64,000 nt of DNA from Streptomyces sp. WAC 04229 (GCF_003947455.1 NZ_QHJH01000015.1:1-64000); one strand, 5' to 3'; positions 16,817 through 26,064 are shown, counted from the stretch's first letter. Numbers and translations: made by a program. Notes: generated from the sequence alone by a model not told the origin.

Positions 16817-18547
16817 CTAAGAGTCGGCCAGCTCCGCCGACCGCGCACCCGTGGACCGCGGCCCGTCCGGCGCCGTCTCCTTGCGGACGAACGCCCGCCG
16901 CAGCGCGTGGTAAGGGGCTTCGGGGTCGAAGAAGATCTCGCGCATGCGGCCGAGTTCACGCTCACGGACCGCCGCCAGTGGTGCGACGGCCTCCCGGCGC
17001 TCGTGCTCGGCCTTCTTCGCGGCGAGGCGGGTCTGCGCACCGGGAGCGGCCGACCAGCGTTCGGCCAGTCGGGTGACCTCGTCGGTGAAGCGGGCGGGAG
17101 CGCACTCGACCACCCGGTCGACCAGGCCGGTCTCCCGGGCCCGGCGGGCGCTGACCGGAAGGGCCTCGCGGGTCAGCCGTTCCGCCATGGCGGCGCCCAC
17201 CCGGCGCGGCAGGCTGTACGTCCAGTACTCGGAGCCGGTCAGGCCCATGAGCCGGTAGTGCGGGTTGAGCACGGAGCCGGAGCGGCACCACACCTCGTCG
17301 GCGGCCAGCGCCAGCATGACCCCGCCGGCCGCGGCGTTGCCGCCGACGGCACTGACGACGAGCCGGTCGGTGGTGGTCAGGACGGCCTCGACGAGGTCGT
17401 TCATCGCGTTGATGTTGGCCCAGGACTCGGCGGCCGGATCGGGTGCCGCCTCGATGACACCGAGGTGGATGCCGTTGGAGAAGAAGTCGCGGGCGCCGCC
17501 CAGCACCAGCACGGAGGTCGGCCGGTCGCACGCCGCGCGGTAGGCGTCGAGCAGGCGCCGGCAGTGGTCGGTGGACTGGGCGCCGCCGGGGAACGAGAAG
17601 GACAGCACGCCCACCGCCCCCTCCTCCCGGTACCGGATGTCCGACCAGCCGTCGTCGCCCGCCGACGGCAGCACGGGCGCCGGGACCTCCCGCAGTCCGG
17701 CGGGCAGCCCGGTCGGCGCTCCCCCCGCCAGGGCGAGCGCGGCGGGCAGCTTGCAGGCACGCGGGGCGCCGGCCCCGGTGCGGGCCCGCAGCTCGGGAAG
17801 CCACACCGCGCCGTCCACCGTGGCCCGGCAGACCGCGCCCGCCCGGGTGGCGAGCAGGTCGCCGGGGCGTCCGCGCAGCCGCGGCTCGGCGTGGCCGCCG
17901 TGCAGGAACCACTCCCGGCCGAGCAACTCGTCCAGGACGCCGGGCTGGGAGTCGGCGGCGCGCAGCTTGCGCAGGACGGTCGCGGTCGGATCGGCGGACC
18001 AGTCGACGCGGCGCGTCCCCTGGCGCATCGGGGGCCGGGTCCGGGCACCGGGCACGCTCGGCAACGTGCCCTGGCCGAGTGGGGTGTACGTGCCGGACGC
18101 GAACCGGTCGACGGCGGTCAGCACGGCGTCCAGGGCGGCGTCGGCCAGCTCGTTGCGGTACAGGTCGCTCTTGCCGACCCGTGGCGCCGGGCAGCCCGCC
18201 GTCGCCCACACGGGGCCCGCGTCCATCTCCTCCTCGGCCTGGAGGACGGTCACGCCCCACGCGTCGGCGCCCTCGTGGACGGCCCAGTCCAGGGAGGACG
18301 GCCCGCGGTCGCCGACGGGCCCGGGGTGCACGATCAGGCAGGTTCGCGCCGTCCAGACCGCACGGGGCACGACGGTCCTGAGCATGGGGGCCACGATCAG
18401 GTCGGGGGCGTGCCGGTCGACGGCCGCGCTCACGTCGTCCCCGCGGGGTGTCACCTCGGCGTGCACGTCGTGTCCGCGGTCCCGCAGCTCGGCGTGCACG
18501 CGCTGGGTGAGGCTGTTGTAGGCGCTGGCGATGAGCAGGATGCGCAT
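16817..18547 (-). CDS. hypX: HypX/HoxX, CO-ligand synthase for [NiFe]-hydrogenase
   Basis: The product has 576 aa from the ATG at 18547 (MRILLIASAYNSLTQRVHAEL); the open frame above it is not supported. The N-terminal half (about 1-245) is a formyl-THF transferase-like fold with LIVHPGPVGDRGPSSLDWA. The C-terminal half (about 290-540) is a crotonase fold with SAVGGNAAAGGVMLALAADE. Known HypX makes the active-site CO from N10-formyl-THF through formyl-CoA under aerobic conditions. It lies 55 bp upstream of hhyS and probably heads the operon, matching an enzyme that must be assembled in air. Confidence 0.95.
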   Translation of the reverse strand: MRILLIASAYNSLTQRVHAELRDRGHDVHAEVTPRGDDVSAAVDRHAPDLIVAPMLRTVVPRAVWTARTCLIVHPGPVGDRGPSSLDWAVHEGADAWGVTVLQAEEEMDAGPVWATAGCPAPRVGKSDLYRNELADAALDAVLTAVDRFASGTYTPLGQGTLPSVPGARTRPPMRQGTRRVDWSADPTATVLRKLRAADSQPGVLDELLGREWFLHGGHAEPRLRGRPGDLLATRAGAVCRATVDGAVWLPELRARTGAGAPRACKLPAALALAGGAPTGLPAGLREVPAPVLPSAGDDGWSDIRYREEGAVGVLSFSFPGGAQSTDHCRRLLDAYRAACDRPTSVLVLGGARDFFSNGIHLGVIEAAPDPAAESWANINAMNDLVEAVLTTTDRLVVSAVGGNAAAGGVMLALAADEVWCRSGSVLNPHYRLMGLTGSEYWTYSLPRRVGAAMAERLTREALPVSARRARETGLVDRVVECAPARFTDEVTRLAERWSAAPGAQTRLAAKKAEHERREAVAPLAAVRERELGRMREIFFDPEAPYHALRRAFVRKETAPDGPRSTGARSAELADS

Positions 18548-18796
18548 GGCGACCCTTCCGAGGGTGCGTCGGGCGTCGGTGCTGTGGGCGTCCGGCTGCC
18601 TGTGATGGTCGGACAGGCGGGCCCTCGAACGTCGACACCAGCGCCGCTCCTCACCCGCACGGGTGACACTTCCCGCCACATGGCAGGGCTCCGGTCGAGG
18701 GACACAAAAGTGCCCTCAATCGGCACAAGTGGGACACTTGAACTGTTCTGGGCACGGACGGACGTGCCCTCCCGCGAGCGCACAGGCAGGTCGGCC
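18548..18796. promoter_or_regulatory. Divergent upstream region of the hydrogenase operon with inverted repeats
   Basis: The 249 bp hold no gene and separate hypX (-) from a + strand gene. A perfect 6-3-6 inverted repeat CAAGTGGGACACTTG lies at 18726-18740. A second, GTGCC-7-GGCAC, lies at 18710-18726, so the two adjoin. A further GACACTT copy occurs near 18665-18671. This clustering suggests an operator for the hydrogenase or the divergent gene. No clear -10/-35 pair could be fixed by eye. Confidence 0.45.
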
Positions 18797-19186
18797 ATGC
18801 CCGAGGAACGCAAGTCGTCGAAACCGTCGAACGGCCACGGAACCAGTCGCCACCAGGGCCGCGAGCAGCACGGCTGGTCGCCGGACGTCGACGAGACGCG
18901 GCAGCAGGAGGACAACCCGAGCGCCCGCCGGTCCTTCCACGCCGAGAAGCACGCGCCGGGGCGCGGGGCGGGCCGGAAGACCTCGAAGGAGGAGCGCACG
19001 CCGGTCCCCGGCGACGTCGCTCCCGACAACGCCCGGCGGGGCGAGAAGCGCGGCGCCGAACCGGAGAAGGGCATGCGGGACACCGGCGGCCGGGGCCGCT
19101 CCGGACGGCCGAGCGGCACGAAGGACGACGCCGCCTTCACCGGCGTCGACCCGGACGAGCCCGAGGGCAGGCGCCGGCCCGGCTGA
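18797..19186 (+). CDS. Disordered, highly charged conserved protein
   Basis: The product has 129 aa from the ATG at 18797. It is extremely hydrophilic, rich in Arg, Gly, Lys, Asp and Glu, with almost no hydrophobic residue, so it should be unfolded in isolation. Segments such as SNGHGTSRHQGREQHGW and FTGVDPDEPEGRRRPG are typical of Streptomyces low-complexity proteins sometimes vaguely labelled plasmid-stabilisation or stress proteins. I cannot assign a function. It diverges from hypX. Confidence 0.6.
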   Translation: MPEERKSSKPSNGHGTSRHQGREQHGWSPDVDETRQQEDNPSARRSFHAEKHAPGRGAGRKTSKEERTPVPGDVAPDNARRGEKRGAEPEKGMRDTGGRGRSGRPSGTKDDAAFTGVDPDEPEGRRRPG

Positions 19187-19301
19187 TCCCCGCCGCCGCG
19201 GCCGACACGCGCGTGATCATGTAGGACGCGCTCGGTACGTACTGCTGTATTGATGTCCGGACGACCGGCTCCCCCCAGCCGTCCGAAGGGCAGACCGTTC
19301 C

Positions 19302-21191
19302 ATGCCGTCACCACGTTCCCGCACGCGTGCGCGCACCCCCTGGTTCGCCCTCGCGGCGCTCTCCGCCCTGGCCGTGTCCCCCCTGCCGGCCCACGCCCGG
19401 TCCGAGAACCGGGCGCCGGAGTTCGAGGAGCGGGTCCTCTTCCAGGCGGCCGCCGACCCGGGCGGCTACGCCTGCTTCCGCATCCCGGCGATCGTGCGGA
19501 CTACGGACGGCACGCTGCTCGCCTTCGCCGAGGGCCGCGTCCTGAACTGCGGGGACGCCGCCGACATCGACATCGTCCTCAAGCGCTCCACGGACGGCGG
19601 ACGCACCTGGGGCCCGCTCCAGGTCGTCAACGACGGCGGCGGCGACACGCACGGCAACCCGGCGCCGGTCGTCGACCGCGCCACCGGCCGCGTCCTGCTG
19701 ACCGAGACCTACAACGCCGGCCGCACCGACGCCGCCAACTGCGCGATCCCCTGCGCCCGCACGCCCCACCTCCAGTACAGCGACGACGACGGGCGCACCT
19801 GGTCCGCACCCCGCGACCTGAGCCCCGGGATCCTGCCGGCCGGCTGGAACTCCTGGTACGCCACCGGCCCCGTGCACGGCGTCCAGCTCACCGGCGGCGG
19901 CCACCCCGGGCGGCTCGTCGTCGGTGTCAACGCCGAGACCTGGGACGGCGACCGCGTCACCGCCAACCACGCGGCCCTCGTGGTCAGCGACGACGGCGGT
20001 GAGCACTGGAAGGTCGGCGCCACCGACACCTGGCCCGTCGCGGCCGACGGCACCTTCCGGCAGAAGCCCTCCGAACTGACCCTCGCCGAACGCGCCGACG
20101 GAGCGCTCCTGGTCAGCGGCCGGGAGGAGCGGGGCACCGACCTCGGCCACCGCACCCAGGCCGTCAGCCGGGACGGCGGCGACAGCTTCGAGGCCCCCTT
20201 CCGCACCCTGCCCGACCTGTACACCCCGCAGGTGCAGGGGGCCCTGCTCCGCCTGGGCGACCGGATGCTGCTCTCCGCCCCCGCCGATCCCGACCGCCGC
20301 CGGACGATGTCGGTCCGCTCCTCCTACGACTCCGGCGCGACCTGGGACAGCGCGGACCGCGGCACCGTCGTCACCCGGGACTGGTCCGGCTACTCCGACA
20401 TGGTGGCCGTCGACGACACGACGGTGGGCCTCCTGTACGAGGCCGGGGCGGTCGACGCCCGCGACGAGATCCGCTTCGCCCGCTTCACCGAGGACTGGCT
20501 CCTGCCGCGCCGGTCCGCCGATCCCACCACCTCCGACCTCGCCCCCGGCGCGGCACCCGCCGCGGTGCTCGGCGGAGCCGGGACGACGTCCGGCGCGGTG
20601 GGCGGCGCGCTCGCCCTCGACGGCGCCGACGACGCCGTACGGCTGCCTTTCGACCAGCGGCTGCCGCTGGGGACCGGTGACTTCACGGCGTCGCTGCGGT
20701 TCCGGTACGCGGCGGCCGACGGGGAGCAGCCGCTGCTGTGGATGGGCGGCGTCGGGACCGCGCAGCCGCAGGTGTGGCTGCGGGCCGAGCCCGGCGCCGG
20801 ACGGGTCCAGGGGCTGATCACCGCGCGCGACGGCGCGGCGGCCCCGCGCTCGGCGTGGGTGCGCACCGACGGCGCGCTCAACGACGGGCGCTGGCACCAT
20901 CTGGCCCTGCGCCGTGGCGGAGGCCGGCTCGCACTGTTCGTGGACGGCGCGGCGGTCGGCGAGACCGCGGACGTGCCCGGGTCGGTCGGCCGCGACTCGC
21001 CGTTCGGCGTGCACGTCGGCGAGCGCGTGGACGGGCGGGCCCGCCTTACCGGCGCGGTCGACGACGTGCACGTGTGGAACCGGGCGCTGACCGACGAGGA
21101 GATCGCCGCCGCGGACCCGCCCGCGGCCGTCGGGAACACCGTCGTGCACCTGCCCATGGACACCGTGGACGCGGTGGCGGCGGGCGGCTGA
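19302..21191 (+). CDS. Secreted exo-sialidase (GH33) with C-terminal LamG domain
   Basis: The product has 629 aa. A signal peptide of about 32 residues (basic start, hydrophobic LAALSALAVSPLPAHA) indicates secretion. The catalytic propeller (about 42-400) has the RIP motif in YACFRIPAIVR and Asp-boxes STDGGRTW, SDDDGRTW, SDDGGEHW and SYDSGATW. The segment SGYSDMV probably holds the catalytic Tyr. The C-terminus (about 430-600) is a LamG/concanavalin-like domain (GRWHHLALRRGGGRLALFVDG) likely to bind carbohydrate. It cleaves terminal sialic acids from glycans. It stands alone and converges on the transporter gene with a 15-bp gap holding a small GAGCC/GGCTC hairpin. Confidence 0.93.
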   Translation: MPSPRSRTRARTPWFALAALSALAVSPLPAHARSENRAPEFEERVLFQAAADPGGYACFRIPAIVRTTDGTLLAFAEGRVLNCGDAADIDIVLKRSTDGGRTWGPLQVVNDGGGDTHGNPAPVVDRATGRVLLTETYNAGRTDAANCAIPCARTPHLQYSDDDGRTWSAPRDLSPGILPAGWNSWYATGPVHGVQLTGGGHPGRLVVGVNAETWDGDRVTANHAALVVSDDGGEHWKVGATDTWPVAADGTFRQKPSELTLAERADGALLVSGREERGTDLGHRTQAVSRDGGDSFEAPFRTLPDLYTPQVQGALLRLGDRMLLSAPADPDRRRTMSVRSSYDSGATWDSADRGTVVTRDWSGYSDMVAVDDTTVGLLYEAGAVDARDEIRFARFTEDWLLPRRSADPTTSDLAPGAAPAAVLGGAGTTSGAVGGALALDGADDAVRLPFDQRLPLGTGDFTASLRFRYAAADGEQPLLWMGGVGTAQPQVWLRAEPGAGRVQGLITARDGAAAPRSAWVRTDGALNDGRWHHLALRRGGGRLALFVDGAAVGETADVPGSVGRDSPFGVHVGERVDGRARLTGAVDDVHVWNRALTDEEIAAADPPAAVGNTVVHLPMDTVDAVAAGG

Positions 21192-21206
21192 GAGCCCCCC
21201 GGAGGC

Positions 21207-22241
21207 TCAGCGGTGGCCGGTCCCCACCGGGGCGGGCACCGACGCGGCGCTGTCGTCGCCGGGCGCGGGCGCCTCCGGGTCGTGGGAGCGGCGCTTGGCG
21301 ATGACCGCGCACACCATGAGCTGCATCTGGTGGAAGAGCATCAGCGGCAGCACGGCCAGCGAGGCGTGGGCGCCGAACAGGACGCTCGCCATGGGCAGTC
21401 CGGCGGCGAGCGACTTCTTCGACCCCGCGAACTGGATCGCGATCCGGTCCTCCCGGCCGAAGCCGAGCCCCTTCGCCCCGTACCAGGTCAGCAGCAGCAT
21501 CACGGCGAGCAGTACCGCCTCCACGGCCAGCAGCCCGGCCAGCCGGACGGGGCTCACCTGGTGCCAGATGCCCTGGACCATGCCCTCGCTGAACGCGGTG
21601 TAGACGACGAGGAGGATCGAGCCGCGGTCCACGAGCTGGAGGACCTTCTTGTGGCGGGCGACGAAACCCCCGATCCAGCGGCGCAGCACCTGCCCGGCGG
21701 TGAACGGCACCAGCAGTTGCAGCACGATCTCCAGCAGCGAGTCGGCGGAGAAGCCGCCCCCGCCGCTGCCCAGCAGGGCGGCGGCCAGCAGCGGCGTGAC
21801 GACGATGCCCACCAGCGAGGAGAAGGACCCGGCGCAGATCGCGGCGGGCACGTTGCCGCGGGCGATGGAGGTGAAGGCGATCGAGGACTGGATGGTGGAG
21901 GGGACCAGGGTGAGGAAGAGCAGGCCCTGGTAGAGGGGGTCGGTCAGGAAGACGGGCACGAGTCCGCGCGACGCCAGCCCGAGCAGCGGGAAGACGACGA
22001 AGGTGCAGGCCAGCACGGTGACGTGGAGCCGCCAGTGACGTACCCCGTCCATCGCCTCACGGGTGGAGAGCCGGGCGCCGTAGAGGAAGAAGAGGAACGC
22101 GATCGCCGCGGTGGAGGCACCGGAGGCGACGTCCGCGCCCGTGCCGCGGGCCGGCAGCAGGGCCGCGAGGCCCACCGTCCCGAGCAGCAGCAGGATGTAC
22201 GGGTCGATCGGCATCCATCGGGGCCGTCGCAGGCGTTTCAC
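21207..22241 (-). CDS. SBF-like bile acid:sodium symporter family transporter
   Basis: The product has 344 aa from the GTG at 22241, with GGAG 4 bp upstream. About ten hydrophobic segments are evident, with family signatures LVPSTIQSSIAFTSIARGNVP and FAGSKKSLAAGLPM. This is the SBF_like (PF13593-type) branch, whose substrates are mostly unknown. A start at 22289 is possible but adds only a polar leader that runs toward the divergent LysR gene. The gene pair suggests substrate-dependent control by LysR. Confidence 0.88.
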   Translation of the reverse strand: MKRLRRPRWMPIDPYILLLLGTVGLAALLPARGTGADVASGASTAAIAFLFFLYGARLSTREAMDGVRHWRLHVTVLACTFVVFPLLGLASRGLVPVFLTDPLYQGLLFLTLVPSTIQSSIAFTSIARGNVPAAICAGSFSSLVGIVVTPLLAAALLGSGGGGFSADSLLEIVLQLLVPFTAGQVLRRWIGGFVARHKKVLQLVDRGSILLVVYTAFSEGMVQGIWHQVSPVRLAGLLAVEAVLLAVMLLLTWYGAKGLGFGREDRIAIQFAGSKKSLAAGLPMASVLFGAHASLAVLPLMLFHQMQLMVCAVIAKRRSHDPEAPAPGDDSAASVPAPVGTGHR

Positions 22242-22340
22242 GGTGCTCCACTTGCTTGTCCACGGTCGTTCGCGGGCCCACGTCCGCAAGGCTCGCGGGT
22301 CCCCGCTCCATCCTGCTCGCCCGCGCTGCGATCGGGAATC

Positions 22341-22350
22341 CGGTATACCG
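22341..22350. promoter_or_regulatory. Palindrome CGGTATACCG in the LysR/transporter intergenic region
   Basis: A perfect 10-bp palindrome lies in the 146-bp divergent spacer, 38 bp before the LysR start. LysR-type regulators usually bind interrupted dyads in exactly this location, so it is a candidate half of the operator. The central TATA may also be part of a -10 element. Confidence 0.35.
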
Positions 22351-22387
22351 CTCTGACTGTCATCACGGACCGCGATAGCCTGGTGCC

Positions 22388-23269
22388 GTGTACGACCCCT
22401 CCCACCTGCGTACCTTCCTGTCGGTGGCCCAGACGCTGAGCTTCACGCAGGCCGCCCGGCGGCTCGGGCTGCGCCAGTCCACCGTGAGCCAGCACGTGCG
22501 GCGGCTGGAGGACGCCACGGGGCGTCAGCTGTTCAGCCGCGACACGCACTCGGTGGAGCTGACGGAGGCCGGGGAGGCGATGCTCGGGTTCGCCCGCCGG
22601 ATCCTGGAGGTGCACGAGCAGGCCACCGCCTTCTTCACCGGCACCCGGCTGCGCGGGCGGCTCCGGTTCGGGGCCTCGGAGGACTTCGTGCTGACCCGGC
22701 TGCCGGAGATCCTGGAGGGCTTCCGGCACGACCACCCCGAGGTCGACCTGGAGCTGACGGTGGAGCTGTCGGGCACGCTGCACCGGCAGTTGGCCGACGG
22801 GGAGCTGGACCTGGTGCTGGCCAAGCGGCGGCCCGAGGACCCGCGGGGCGAGCCGGTCTGGAGCGACCGGCTGGTGTGGATCGGCGCGGAGCGGCTGCGT
22901 CTCGACCCCGACCGCCCGGTGCCGCTGATCGTCTATCCGCCGCCGGGCATCACCCGGGCGCTCGCGCTCGAGGCCCTCCAGCGGCAGGGCCGGGAGTGGC
23001 ACGTCGCGTGCACCAGCGGCAGCCTCAACGGCCTGATCGCGGCCGCCCGCGCGGGCCTGGGCGTGATGGCGCACTCGCGCGGGCTCGTCCCGCCCGGCCT
23101 GGTACGCGTCCCGGACCGGACCGGACTGCCCGAGCTGGGCCGCGTCGACTTCGTGCTGGTGCACGGGCGGCGCCGGCCCTCCGCGCAGGGCGCGGCGGAC
23201 GCGCTGGCGGCGGCGGTCCTCGCGGGCGGCGACCGGCTGCACCGGCCTCAGCGGGCGGGGCTCGGATAG
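22388..23269 (+). CDS. LysR-family transcriptional regulator
   Basis: The product has 293 aa from a GTG start. The N-terminal winged HTH is clear (MYDPSHLRTFLSVAQTLSFT, then RLGLRQSTVSQHVRRLE), followed by a LysR substrate-binding domain from about residue 90. It is divergent from the SBF-type transporter and most likely controls it. Its 3' end overlaps the convergent AsnC gene by 22 bp. Confidence 0.94.
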   Translation: MYDPSHLRTFLSVAQTLSFTQAARRLGLRQSTVSQHVRRLEDATGRQLFSRDTHSVELTEAGEAMLGFARRILEVHEQATAFFTGTRLRGRLRFGASEDFVLTRLPEILEGFRHDHPEVDLELTVELSGTLHRQLADGELDLVLAKRRPEDPRGEPVWSDRLVWIGAERLRLDPDRPVPLIVYPPPGITRALALEALQRQGREWHVACTSGSLNGLIAAARAGLGVMAHSRGLVPPGLVRVPDRTGLPELGRVDFVLVHGRRRPSAQGAADALAAAVLAGGDRLHRPQRAGLG

Positions 23270-24231
23270 GTGAGCTGCTTGACCCGGCGCAGGAAGGGCG
23301 ACGCCTCCACGTGCTGGACGCCCTCCAGCCGGCCGAGCGGGCCGCTGAGGTAGGCGTAGAGGTCGGCGGTGCTGCGGACGACCGCCGTGGCGATGATGTT
23401 GGAGGGGCCGGCCGTGGCGGCGGCGTGGGCGATCTCGTCGTGCGCGGCGAGGGCCTGGCCGACCCGGTGGAGGGCGGCCGGGCTGGTGGTGATCCACAGG
23501 ACGGCGGCGGTGGGGTAGCCGAGGATCTCGGAGTGGTACTCCACGTCGACGTAGACGGCCCCGGAGGCGAACAGCGCGGCCAGGCGGCGCTTGACGGCGG
23601 ACTCGGAACGCCCGGTGGCCCGCTGAAGCTCCGGGTGGGTGGCGCGCCCGTCGCGTTCCAGGACGGCCAGCAGCGGCTCGTCCTCGGGCTCGATGCGGGC
23701 CGGTTCCGGCGCCGCCGGGCCGTGCCGGGGGCGCAGGGCGGCGACCTCGTCGTCACTGAGCACGGCGAACTTGCGCAGCCAGCCGCTGGGACCGCCGTAG
23801 AAGCGGTGCAGCATCTGGTGGGCGTGGATCTCCAGGACGCGCGGGGTGCGCGGCAGCTTGCCGAGCAGCAGGTCGTCCCGGTCCCCCGCGCTGCGCGGAC
23901 GGGTACCGAAGATGATCTCCGTACCGCCCGCCGCCAGCCCGATCCAGCTGGTGTCGGGCCGCTTGGCGAGCGCGTCCGCGATGGCCGGGGCGCTGTCGGG
24001 GACGCAGCGCAGCCGCAGCGTCCAGTGGTCCTGGCCGAGCCGCTGGGCGTCCCGCACGGCGACCACCCGCAGCCCGCCCTCGGCGCACAGCCTGCGGTAG
24101 CGGCGGGCGACGGTCTGGTCGGAGACGCCGAGGACCGCCCCGATGCGGCTGAAGGAGGCACGGCCGTTGATCTCCAGCGCGTCGAGGAGGCGCAGGTCCA
24201 GCTCGTCGAAGGTGTCGGATTCCATCCGCAT
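23248..24231 (-). CDS. Lrp/AsnC-family regulator with two tandem Lrp modules
   Basis: The product has 327 aa from the ATG at 24231, preceded by GGGAG at 8 bp. It is about twice the length of a simple Lrp. The first HTH is DELDLRLLDALEINGRASFS and the second begins EDEPLLAVLERDGRATHPEL. Each HTH is followed by an AsnC-type ligand/dimer domain. It is divergent from a DHA2-type exporter, which is the obvious target. The ligand is unknown. Confidence 0.93.
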   Translation of the reverse strand: MRMESDTFDELDLRLLDALEINGRASFSRIGAVLGVSDQTVARRYRRLCAEGGLRVVAVRDAQRLGQDHWTLRLRCVPDSAPAIADALAKRPDTSWIGLAAGGTEIIFGTRPRSAGDRDDLLLGKLPRTPRVLEIHAHQMLHRFYGGPSGWLRKFAVLSDDEVAALRPRHGPAAPEPARIEPEDEPLLAVLERDGRATHPELQRATGRSESAVKRRLAALFASGAVYVDVEYHSEILGYPTAAVLWITTSPAALHRVGQALAAHDEIAHAAATAGPSNIIATAVVRSTADLYAYLSGPLGRLEGVQHVEASPFLRRVKQLTYPSPAR

Positions 24232-24346
24232 GACCGCTGCTCCCGTCGGATTTCGTCGGCCGGAGGCCACGGACCGGCGCGATCGGCCGGGCGCGCCTCA
24301 TCGTACGGAGGCACGGGAAGTCGTCGCACACAGGGAGAAGACGGAA

Positions 24347-25852
24347 ATGCGTACATGGGGGCCGCTGACGGCGGTGTGCCTCGGGACGTTCATGCTGCTG
24401 CTGGACGTGACGATCGCGGTCGTCGCGCTGCCGGACATGGCCCGGGGGCTGCACGCGTCGCTGAGCGATCTGCAGTGGGTGATGGACGGCTACGCGCTGG
24501 CACTGGCGGCGCTGCTGCTCGGCATGGGGGCCGCCGCCGACGTGCTGGGGCGGCGCCGGGTGCACGTGGCGGGCGTGGTGCTGTTCGCGGCGGCGTCGCT
24601 GCTGTGCGGGCTGGCCACCGGGCCGGGGATGCTGGTCGCCGCGCGCGGGCTGCAGGGCGTGGGCGCGGCGGCGATGTTCGCCACCACGCTGCCGCTGCTC
24701 GGCTCGGTGTACCAGGGGCGCCGGCGGTCGATGGCGCTCGGCGTGTGGGGCGCGGTCAGCGGTGCCGCGGCGGCCGTGGGGCCGGTGCTCGGCGGGCTGC
24801 TCACGGACGGTCCGGGCTGGCGGTGGATCTTCTGGGTGAACCTGCCGGTGAGCGTGGCGGCGGTCTGGCTCACGCTGCGCGTGGTGCCGGAGTCGCGCGG
24901 TGCGCGCGGGCGCCGCGTGGACTGGGCGGGTACGGCCACGTTCGCGGCGTTCGCGGGTGCGGTGACCTACGGGGCGGTGCGGGCCGGGTCGCACGGCTGG
25001 ACGGAGGCGGGCACCCTCGCCTCCTTCGCCCTCGCGGCGGCGGCGCTGGGCGGCTTCGTCGCCGTCGAGCGCCGGGCCGCCGATCCGCTGCTCGATCCGC
25101 GGCTGTTCGTGCGGCCCGCGTTCTCGGGCGTGATGCTGGGTGCGCTGGCCTTCAACGCGGCGGCGTTCGGCGTGATGGCGTACACCTCCATCTGGCTGCA
25201 GACGCTGCTCGGGATGAGCCCGGTGCGCGGCGGGCTGGTGTTCGTGTGGCTGTCGCTGGCGTCGTTCGTGGTGGCCGCGGCGGGCGGGCGGCTGCTGCAC
25301 GGGGTGCCCGCGCGCTACACCATCGGGGGCGGGCTGCTGCTGATCGCGGCGGGGCAGTTCGCCATGGCGTTCCTGGACGCCTCGTCCGGCGCGTCCGCCC
25401 TGGTGCCGGGGCTGCTGCTGGTGGGCGTCGGTACGGGCCTGGTGTCGCCGGGGATCGCGGGCGCCGCGCTGGCGGCGGTGCCGGCGGAGCGGGCCGGGAT
25501 GGCGGGCGGCGCGGTCAACACCTTCCGGCAGCTCGGGTACGCGCTCGGCATCGCCGTGTTCGGCACGGTGCTGACCTCGCGGATGACGGACACGCTGCCG
25601 CACGACGCGGCGCACGGTCTGGCGGGCGGTGCGGCGGGCGCCCTGGAGGGCGTGTTCGGCGAGCACGCGCTGCGGGCCGCGTTCGCCTCCGGACTGAACG
25701 CCGCGGCGCTGACCGCGGGCACGGTCGCGGCCGTCGCCGGGGTGCTGGTGCTCGTGCTGGTGCGGGCCGGCCGCGAGAGCCGCGACACGCGCGTGACGGC
25801 CGCCGCGGAACCGGCCGCGGAGAGGGAGCCGGCGACACCGTACCGGCGGTAA
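24347..25852 (+). CDS. DHA2-family (14-TMS) MFS exporter
   Basis: The product has 501 aa from the ATG at 24347 with GGGAG upstream. It has the MFS signatures TFMLLLDVTIAVVALPDM (motif D1), the loop DVLGRRRVH (motif A) and the motif C-like GAVSGAAAAVGPVLGG. Fourteen hydrophobic segments fit the EmrB/QacA drug:H+ antiporters. The C-terminal tail is hydrophilic. It is likely controlled by the divergent AsnC protein and exports a small molecule or drug. Confidence 0.93.
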   Translation: MRTWGPLTAVCLGTFMLLLDVTIAVVALPDMARGLHASLSDLQWVMDGYALALAALLLGMGAAADVLGRRRVHVAGVVLFAAASLLCGLATGPGMLVAARGLQGVGAAAMFATTLPLLGSVYQGRRRSMALGVWGAVSGAAAAVGPVLGGLLTDGPGWRWIFWVNLPVSVAAVWLTLRVVPESRGARGRRVDWAGTATFAAFAGAVTYGAVRAGSHGWTEAGTLASFALAAAALGGFVAVERRAADPLLDPRLFVRPAFSGVMLGALAFNAAAFGVMAYTSIWLQTLLGMSPVRGGLVFVWLSLASFVVAAAGGRLLHGVPARYTIGGGLLLIAAGQFAMAFLDASSGASALVPGLLLVGVGTGLVSPGIAGAALAAVPAERAGMAGGAVNTFRQLGYALGIAVFGTVLTSRMTDTLPHDAAHGLAGGAAGALEGVFGEHALRAAFASGLNAAALTAGTVAAVAGVLVLVLVRAGRESRDTRVTAAAEPAAEREPATPYRR

Positions 25853-25866
25853 GTGGGTCGTACAGA

Positions 25867-25890
25867 TTCGGTGGAGATTACGCCACCGAA
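25867..25890. terminator. Hairpin after the MFS gene
   Basis: The 8-bp arms TTCGGTGG (25867-25874) and CCACCGAA (25883-25890) are separated by an 8-base loop, 14 bp after the MFS stop. It may be a terminator or an operator. The rest of the 212-bp gap to the acyl-CoA synthetase gene is relatively A/T-rich for this genome and should contain that gene's promoter. Confidence 0.45.
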
Positions 25891-26064
25891 ACTTACTCAA
25901 CCGTCAGGAAACTGTCCGACCCTTCCCCATGTGAGCGTATTTTCTCTCGCTGACCAGCGCGAACATGAGCCCTGCTCGAATTCGGCACCCCTCCCGTCCC
26001 CGCTTCGGGTGGGGTAGCTTTCACCGCGCTGTTCGGGGCTTCATTCCAGAGCGGGGAGCGGGGT

